Positions 57,073 through 64,000 of a stretch of 64,000 nucleotides of DNA are shown here, piece after piece; the first letter of the stretch is position 1; each line of letters begins with the position of its first letter. Source of the stretch: Campanula takesimana (Eukaryota > Streptophyta > Magnoliopsida > Asterales > Campanulaceae); NCBI GenBank assembly GCA_026119855.1, contig JAOWBW010001440.1, positions 1-64,000 of the forward strand, given 5' to 3'. The notes beneath the pieces were generated by a model. That model worked only from the letters and a program-made list of their open reading frames with translations. It did no database searches and was not told the DNA's origin. Both the position numbers and the translations under genes were made by a program.

Positions 57073-57647
57073 ACTAGCATTGCTAAAAAAATAGTGTGAT
57101 TTCGGTTAGGGAAAATTTGCAATTTGGCTACTGACATTTTGCAATGTTATTTGCTTTCAGCAGTTATATTTCGCAATTTGGTATCTCAATATTTACATTT
57201 TTGTTTTTGCAATGTGGCTACAAAACTAACACCCAGTTAAAATTATAACCAAATAACACCCATGTGACTTGCACATGTCTTTTAAATGGATAAAATTGTC
57301 ATTTCTCAAGAGGATATGTGCTATGTGGATAACTGTTGTGAGTATGTCAACTTCAAACAACCCAATTCCGTTAGTCACGTGCACGGCACATGCCTTTTAA
57401 CTGACTTTTTAACGAATTCCGTCAAAAAGGCCCTAACTGGCGAAAATGAATCACCCCAGGGTCCGATCTGGCGAAAAAAGACATGCAAGGCTCGATTGGA
57501 AGGGTGGTATCATACTTCAGGGTCTAAATTGTCGTTAACCCAAACAAAAAACACGATGTACTCACTTCAGTGCAGGCGTTTCTTCAGTTTGCTGGCAAGT
57601 GAGTGGCAACTGTGTGTTGTTAGGGTTTTAAAGTCGGAAGAAAAAAA
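57073..57647. promoter_or_regulatory. Upstream region of bTHXm
   Basis: Divergent intergenic region towards GC1. 57120-57290 repeats TTTGCAATTTGG/GCAATGTGGC phrases like those seen in other repeats (63040 onward), so part of it may be transposon-derived. No clear core promoter element is identified. Confidence 0.4.
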
Positions 57648-57935
57648 ATGGCGATGATGCAATGGTGCGGCACCGCCGCGAAGAGATTTCTGCTGACGGC
57701 TTCCGAGCAACAAGTGTCGGCATTCTCATCTTCCTCTGCTCCGGCGGTGCCGATTCTGTGCGGGAGGGGAGACAAGAGAACGAAGAAAGGGAAGAGATTC
57801 AAAGGATCGTTTGGTAACGCCAGACCAAAAAAGGAAAAGCAGATCGAGCGAATCAAAACAAGGTCGAGGTTCCCAGGTCAACTCCTTGGCCTCTCCCCTT
57901 TAAACTCATTTAAATTCAGCCCTAGCCCCTTTTGA
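57648..57935 (+). CDS. bTHXm: Mitochondrial small ribosomal subunit protein bTHXm (S31), apparent frameshift near the C-terminus
   Basis: This is a small basic Thx-family protein of the mitochondrial ribosome, nucleus-encoded. The start MAMMQWCGTAAKRF is a typical mitochondrial presequence. It is followed by CGRGDKRTKKGKRFKGS and GNARPKKEKQIERI, the conserved Thx core. After IERIKT the open frame continues RSRFPGQLLG... to a stop at 57933-57935, which is not family-like. The conserved ending (PRSTPWPLPFKLI) is encoded in another frame from about 57868 and stops at 57911-57913. The two join if one base, probably a G in ACAAGGTCGAG at about 57859-57869, has been lost. An intron explanation would need a 14-base GTCGAG...CCAG, which is too short. 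Sequencing error, a real pseudogene or a variant tail are all possible. Confidence 0.85.
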   Translation: MAMMQWCGTAAKRFLLTASEQQVSAFSSSSAPAVPILCGRGDKRTKKGKRFKGSFGNARPKKEKQIERIKTRSRFPGQLLGLSPLNSFKFSPSPF

Positions 57936-57941
57936 AATTCT

Positions 57942-57978
<37 letters not shown>

Positions 57979-59640
57979 ATGATTTGTGATAAAGAAAAAA
58001 AGTATGTCATTTTCACAATGATCTTGAATTAAGTGAATCATAATTGTAATTTGACCTACTAGAATCTTCCACTAGAAGAGTTTGATTTTAATAGTTAAGC
58101 TTATTGTTCCAATTATGTTATTGCATTGGTAATCATGTATGAAATTATGCATGTGATAAAGTGATTTATTCTAAGGGTAGTTTATTAAGATCTATCGAGC
58201 TGTCCTGTTTAAAGATTATGAAGGAAATGTGGATATTGCGATTACCTTCCAAATTGGTCTTGGAGTTGAAAGTTGGATACCGTTATGTACTTCAAAGGGT
58301 TATTAGACATCTTAATTTCTGATTTATTAAATCGGGTTGCTTCGGAAGAAAGGGAAACAGTTGGTATAGTATTAGACATTAGTGAGTTTACAGTTTTATG
58401 GGTTCTGCCTTATGGGTATTGGGTACTACTGGAATTTGGTCTCGGGTTTATTATAGATCAATTATGAATTGCACTTGGATATAGTTTGGTCCATGAATTC
58501 CTCTTGATGTAAAACTGTCTTTGTGATTGGTTGCTTCAAATAGTATACAAAATAGGCTTAACTTGAACCTTGTTTACGCATGTGACCTCTTTATTGCCAC
58601 AAGCATGTCCTATAACTTGTGCTTTAGACTCAAGAGGGTAATAATTATGATTGTTCTTGCTGAAGATTGCAGACCATTTGTGCAAATAGGATTGCCGTTC
58701 ATTTGTGAAACATAGATGAACCAAGGGGTCTTTTGTATGCTATAATCAAAGATTTTTATAAGTTTCCTTGTCTTCATGTGTTATGGTGGTCCCTGTTGTA
58801 GACAAATCTCGTTGTTCCTGTTGAGTTATATTTCTTTCTATTTCTGTCATCTAGCTGTTTGGTTGTGGTATTAGAGCCATCTTGTGTGAAACTGGGTACT
58901 TCGTCAGCTATAGCGCCATTTTCGCCTTTCATTGATTGTTCCCTAGTCTTTTCTTGACCTGTGAAGTTTATAAGCTCTTCTTTAACGTCCTGATGAGATT
59001 ACTTATGTAAAAACAAGAGCTTTTTCTTATGATGTGATTTTTATGATCAAAATCTTCTTTAATAGTAGCCTTTCCACCATATTCTAATTGTCTATAAAGA
59101 AGATCTCTAAACCGCTTTTTAAAAATTTGGCGCAACTTTGATACCTGGTGATTTTACACCAAATCAGTAGTTTTATTAGTCATTGATTTTCTCTGAGCCA
59201 TTAGATTACGTTTTCAATTGTCTGGAGCTTACATCATGTTAAATCGGTGGAGACATCAAATTGAGACGCTTTGTTTTGGCTCTGAGAACTCATTCTCATA
59301 CTTATGAGACTTGGCTCTCTTCCAAAACAGGGAATCATTTACAATACACAGGGCTACAATGAGAATGTCTTGCTGTTGCGGGGTCGGCCGCCTTTGTGAA
59401 TTTTGGTGGGCGGTTTGCGTAATCTTTTTGTTTTTTAACGAAAACCCCGTCGATTTAGGCAAGCATCGGACTTGTTATAAAATGACGGAGACCTTAATTT
59501 GTTTGACGATAAGCGATAGAATTACTGTGAAACTCTCGCCGACTAGAAATCCCAAATTGACTTGAGAATTGCGACCTGCGTGCAATGGCGACCTCCAAGG
59601 CTCCACCCTTCAACGAAATCTGCTCTTAATTATGCGTGGT
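57936..59640. other. Downstream of bTHXm; no gene recognised
   Basis: A poly(T) tract (57943-57977) is followed by AT-rich unique-looking sequence. Short frames (for example 58273-58467, 59311-59565) match nothing I know and lack coding-like context. Part may be the bTHXm 3' UTR. Confidence 0.45.
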
Positions 59641-60278
59641 ACAGTCCCTCTGCTCTTACAAATTGTTAGTTATTCTGTCCCAAAATTAATGTTTAAATTT
59701 ATTTTTTATCTCAAAATAAATTACGATATTTATTTTGATTAAGACTTTAAATTTATGTCACTTTCTTAAACTGGTACTTTTCTGCTAATTTGAATTTGGT
59801 GGTTAAAATTTTTCTTTTGGGTGTCTAAATTATGTTATGATACTATTATTTAATTATTTTTTTTGTTCATAACACAATTTAATCTTTGTTTATATGTTGC
59901 ATGTACACTTCTGTTTTTTTTCCTAATATTTATTATTTTTTTATACTATTTTTCCGCCTTTTAGCTGCCTTCCCCCCGCCTTGCCTTTCGCCCTTTTTCA
60001 GGCACGTATCGCCCGCCTTTCCCTTTAACAACTATGGTCCCGGTATAAATGTCGTCCTTTTTTGTACGCTAGTACGGAGGAACTTTGAGCACTAAATTTA
60101 AGTTGATTTAATTAACCAAATAAAATTATACAACTTGTTATTGATACACCATTATAAATACTATCAATAACAAATTTTAAATTTGCATTAGGATAATTAA
60201 ATTAACCTAAAATTATTGCTCAAATTTCCTCCCTACTAACGCACAAGAAAAACGACATTTATTTCGGGTCAGAGGGAG
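59641..60278. mobile_element. Stowaway-like debris with an internal GCCTT-rich insertion
   Basis: Left TCTGTCCCAAAATTAATG and right CGACATTTATTTCGGGTCAGAGGGAG. About 59955-60040 contains CCGCCTTGCCTTTCGCC-type sequence like the GCGCC-rich TIR element at 25336. Homology to the 41091 group is clear in 60070-60278; the overall structure is inferred. Confidence 0.4.
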
Positions 60279-61575
60279 TATGAAACTATCATGTAGGCGT
60301 GATGAGTCAAGCTTGTTAACATTTGAGTTGATCTCACCTCTAGCTGCTCACGAGCGACTCACAACCAAAGTATAAAGTGGGGGGGGGGGGGTGACTCTTA
60401 TGGCTGTCGGAGTCAAGTATAGAGCTAGGGAGAGAGGGATTCTTAGAAGTGACAGAAAGCAATGGTGATATGAGGTTATAGCTTGCAATCTATGCGGGAT
60501 TCAGTACTGTATGTTTCTAAATCTAGGTAGTCAACGAGTTGAGTTGGCTCGCCAAATACCTCCGAGTCACATATTCATTTCGGCTTGGCTCATTTATACG
60601 TCATGACTCGAGTCAAGTCGGCTTTTTGACTGGAACTGAGTCAAGCGGCCGACTTGGCTCACCTACAGGCCTATATGAAGAAAAAAAAAGTAGTCTGGGT
60701 ATGAAGCAAAATATTCATGAACTACTGTCATGTTCTCTCACTATATGCATTCCTTGAATAATTTATCATTATGAATAAGAGCTCATTTCGTTTGAATGCT
60801 TTTCCACACTATATGAAGAAACGTTAATGGTGTGCATGCATATCGGTTAGTTCATCAAATATATATGTGTCATGCATCTTATTGAAATAGTAATTTATTA
60901 TAAATCACAAAATTTCTTCTTTATTATTAATTATATTTGTGTGTATTGCTCGTAACTTGCAATATAAACATTCAATATGATGATGCATGTTTTTGGAATA
61001 TTGGAGGAAACTACGAAAAGTAAATGTTTATTATACCGATTTTAGAACAAACCCATTCGGATGATTCAATGCTTGACACATTAAGGAAGTGTCATATGTT
61101 ATTGGGATGCATAAGCACGAACTGTGATTATAGACTGACTTACTGTAATAGTGTAATGAATGTGAAAAATGGAGGCATCACTATGTTGGCAAAGTTTATC
61201 ATCATTACAACTCTTATCGAACACGGGTAAACATAGAATGACAGAAGAATCAATCAATTGTATAGTTTATATTGACGAATACAATTGTTTGTCACAAGTA
61301 TCGCCAAAGTTGGGGACATGATGATAAAATCGAGTGGGGACATGATAAGATCGAAGAGGATGATTTGTGGTCTCAATACCAAAACCCTAGCTCAATTCAT
61401 TATCACTATATGTTCCCACATCGCCTCCTAAAACATTTAGGGGCGCTCTGCGACATTGACGTTTTTCCTTGTTATGGATCCACCATCTGATTCTAAGTTG
61501 AATTGATTATTATTCAGTGAGATTAACTTGGTGAAGGATGACTACGTAAAGTCAAACAATGAGACTGAAGGCTTG
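60279..61575. other. No gene recognised
   Basis: 60535-60680 repeats GAGTTGGCTCG/GACTCGAGTCAAG-type phrases ending CACCTACAGGCCTA and is probably a MITE remnant; a poly(G) run lies at 60379-60391. 61224-61490 has a 72-codon frame with no recognised family. Confidence 0.45.
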
Positions 61576-63034
61576 TGATGTAGCACAAGTATTATTTATT
61601 TTCCTATCTTTTATTATTTTCTTTTTATTTTCGTATTAAAGAGGGTTTTAGAGTAGGATTAGGAGTGGTTTTGCTATTTTTGAGTCCTATTTTGTATTCT
61701 GAAAATTAGATTTTTTTTAATAAAAATTTGATTGCTTTGCAATTGTTGGGTTTTACGTCTTTGGCTTGCAGAAGATTCTCTTCGGAGTTTCTTGTTGAGG
61801 GATCTTAATCCTTGTGTTAAAGAGTTGATTTCGATCAATTCTTTGTTATCTTCGGCTGCGATTCACATCAATTGGTATCAGAAAAGGACGATCCTTGGAC
61901 GATGGCCAACGATATGAAGGACCTCATCACCTCTTTGACATAAAGTATACGAGTTTTTCAAGAAGCTCAGATGCAGGCGGCCGCCACCGCCTCACAGGAA
62001 GCAGCTACCTGTCATACGAAACTTCTTCTGGCAGCGTTGGAGCGGGGTTTTGGTGGTTGTGGTAATGAAAACCCTAGAAATCGAGCAGATCTTCGTGGGG
62101 AAAATCTCCACCGCGGTGATCCGGTTCACGAGGGTTTCCCGGTTGGCGCATATAATGAGGCCAGGGCAACGCCTCTGCAGATCAACAATCCAAGATTCGG
62201 GCGGATATACCGTTCTTTACTGGTGCGTTGACTATTATGAATGAAAGTTGCAAAGAAGAGGAGGTTAGTAATAATTTTCTTTCTAGGGTTGGAGATTCAG
62301 CTCCAAAAGAAATAATTTTAGAGCCAAATTATAATCTTGATGTGGCTTTAGAAGAGGAAAGCATTATTTGTGAATCCAAAGATGAATTGGGCGATGTTGG
62401 TGAGGATATTTGGGGTTACTATGGAGAGTGAGATGTCTGTGCCAACGATGATACAAGATCAGGTCCCTCCCGAGCAAGAACTTCCAGCCGATATGTTAAC
62501 TTCAAAGGTTGTGCTCGGCCGAGGCAAGAAGGTTACTCGCCCGAGCAAGAACAAGGTGCGGCCGAATATGGTCTGCTGCTCGGCCGAACAAATGAACTTC
62601 AACGAATTTCTACGTTCACTTCAAAGAATTTGATTTATTCAAAGTATCTTTTTAAGTGAGACGGAATTTTTCAGACGGAACACATGGGTGCCGTACAAGC
62701 CAGGGCGACACGGAATAGTGGAGTTCGACACCTATTTACAGAGGGGGTCCGGACTCGGGGTCGAGTCCTTTTTAAGGAGAGGAGAATGATGTAGCACAAG
62801 TATTATTTATTTTCCTATCTTTTATTATTTTCTTTTTATTTTCGTCATTATTTTTAAGGGGTCAATTAAAGAGGGTTAGGAGTGGTTTTGCTATTTTTGA
62901 GTCCTATTATGTTACCATATAGGTTAGGGTTATTCCTAGAAGGTTTAGGTGTCTTTTTAAGTTTTATGGGCTTATTCCGAAAATTAGACTTTTTTTAATA
63001 AAAATTTGATTGCTTTGCAATTGTTGGGTTTTAC
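61576..63034 (+). mobile_element. Internally deleted LTR retrotransposon, 3' LTR truncated
   Basis: The 5' LTR (61576-61870, 295 bp) starts TGATGTAGCACAAG and ends CACATCA. The PBS ATTGGTATCAGA follows. Internal sequence (61871-62786) has only short frames: a MANDMKDLITSLT start then stop, a Gln/Ala-rich piece, and 62228-62431. The purine tract AAGGAGAGGAGAA precedes the 3' LTR (62787), which is cut off after TTGTTGGGTTTTAC. Compared with the 5' LTR the 3' copy has an extra CATTATTTTTAAGGGGTC and about 55 more bases near 62905-62970. No pol domain remains, so it is non-autonomous. Confidence 0.75.
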
Positions 63035-63042
63035 CCTTAAGC

Positions 63043-64000
63043 CTTTGAGTTTATTGCAAAATTGACATGCCTACTTTCAAAATATATCAATTTGACATGC
63101 AAACTTTGGAAACATCAAATGTGTCCTGCCTACTTAACATTGCAAAAAATTTTAAACACGTTTTTTTTAACACCCGTTAAATTCATAACAGGACACTCCA
63201 AAAAACTAACCATCCGTCAATTTTATGTAACGTACGTTATGTTTTTTAACACCCGTTACACCCCCCCCTCCAGTCTCCGGCACTGCCCTTTCCCCTCCTC
63301 CGGTCATCCCCACCTCCGTCTCCGGCGACCGTCCCCTTCCTCACCTCCGGAAGGTGGATGTCTGCTTCCAAAAAATCTGGGTCCAAACTTCTAATATTCA
63401 ATGTTCAAAGATTCGAAGTTTGAAGCTCGAAGATACGAAGATTCGAAGCGAAAACCCAGATTTGAAGTTCGAAGTTTAAATATTTAAAGAAAAAAAAAAA
63501 CCAGATTTGAAGCAACAGAAAAAAAAAAAAAAAAAAAACTCAAATTCGAATTTAAGAGATCCAAAGATTTGAAGAACAAACCCAGATTTTGTGGTATTAA
63601 CGATTTTCGAATTCGGTTAGTATGATGCGCATTTTGATTTTGAGTCTCCTTAGATGAGATTGAGAGATTTCTAGGGATTTGAATTCCTTGAATGATTTGG
63701 AGAACGCTGAAGATCGACTGTTGATTCGCCGGGACAAGAATCGACAGCGTTTCCGGCGAAGTCATCTTTGCCGGAGAAGAAGGAATCGGCCGGAGGTGAG
63801 GAAGGGGACGGTCGCCGGAACTGTGGGAGGGGGAGGCCAGAGGTGTGAGGGAAGTGTCACCGGAGACGGAGGTGGGGATGACCGGAGGAGGGGAAGGGGC
63901 AGCGCCGGAGACTGAAGGGGTGTGTAACGGGTGTTAAAAAAATAACGTACATTACAAAAAATTGACGGATGGTTAGTTTTTTGGAGTGTCCCGTTATGAA
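63043..64000. mobile_element. Large inverted-repeat (MULE-like) element running off the window
   Basis: The left arm holds AACACCCGTTAAATTC, ACACTCCAAAAAACTAACC and CCGTCAATTTTATGTAACG. Their inverted copies occupy 63905-64000, and 63285-63360 (CTCCGTCTCCGGCGACCG) is mirrored at about 63795-63870. The arms therefore exceed 300 bp around a ~430-bp centre of GAAGTTTGAAGC/AGATTCGAAG repeats. The right terminus lies beyond 64000. The 63062-63394 and 63679-63915 frames are arms, not genes. Confidence 0.7.

Noticed and set aside
62228..62633. Two overlapping small ORFs inside the deleted LTR element
   Set aside because: Short, no domain I recognise, and inside non-autonomous element sequence.

Overview
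This is nuclear DNA from a flowering plant, a eudicot and perhaps an asterid; no taxonomic computation was possible. It has intron-rich genes with GT-AG junctions, many Stowaway MITEs (termini CTCCCTCCGT, TA target sites), tRNA-derived SINEs and plant Ty3 retrotransposons. Only four host genes are supported. All were assembled by hand from splice sites, and the three intact ones close in frame.

(1) 584-7101 (+): UFD1, nine exons, 327 aa, the adaptor of the CDC48-UFD1-NPL4 segregase. (2) 26344-32543 (-): a full-length ABCC/MRP transporter like Arabidopsis ABCC10, eleven coding exons, 1476 aa. (3) 48829-56695 (-): the chloroplast SDR39U1/SulA-like protein GC1, thirteen exons, 362 aa. (4) 57648-57935 (+): the mitochondrial small-subunit protein bTHXm (S31), divergent from GC1, with an apparent one-base deletion that displaces its conserved C-terminus. 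I recall UFD1, GC1 and bTHXm as consecutive loci in Arabidopsis (At2g21270-At2g21290). If so, this is an old gene block that has gained the ABCC gene and tens of kilobases of repeats.

7.3-26.3 kb is a nested transposon cluster. A Harbinger-like fragment is followed by a degenerate Athila-type element (5' LTR, tRNA-Asp-type PBS, broken gag). A 10.25-kb Tekay/Del-type chromovirus is inserted in its gag-protease region. The chromovirus is unusual. Between its 5' LTR and gag it carries a 178-aa ORF with two AT-hooks. After that comes a run of short RNA hairpins whose stems vary in a paired way around a recurrent TAGTGAAAY-like loop. Downstream lie hAT and Harbinger-type elements, one with a G-rich/C-rich tandem core.

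32.6-44.3 kb, upstream of ABCC, is a degenerate tandem segmental duplication. It appears to have copied the ABCC promoter and first non-coding exon (about 35.6-35.8 kb and 39.9-41.1 kb), and mobile elements later cut into it. 44.4-48.2 kb is a Mutator-like non-autonomous element carrying a 2-kb, 31-bp minisatellite with a dyad in each unit.

58-64 kb holds little coding sequence. It contains Stowaway debris, an internally deleted LTR element (61576-63034), and a large inverted-repeat element that runs off the window end. No tRNA or rRNA gene, organellar insertion or CRISPR array was seen.
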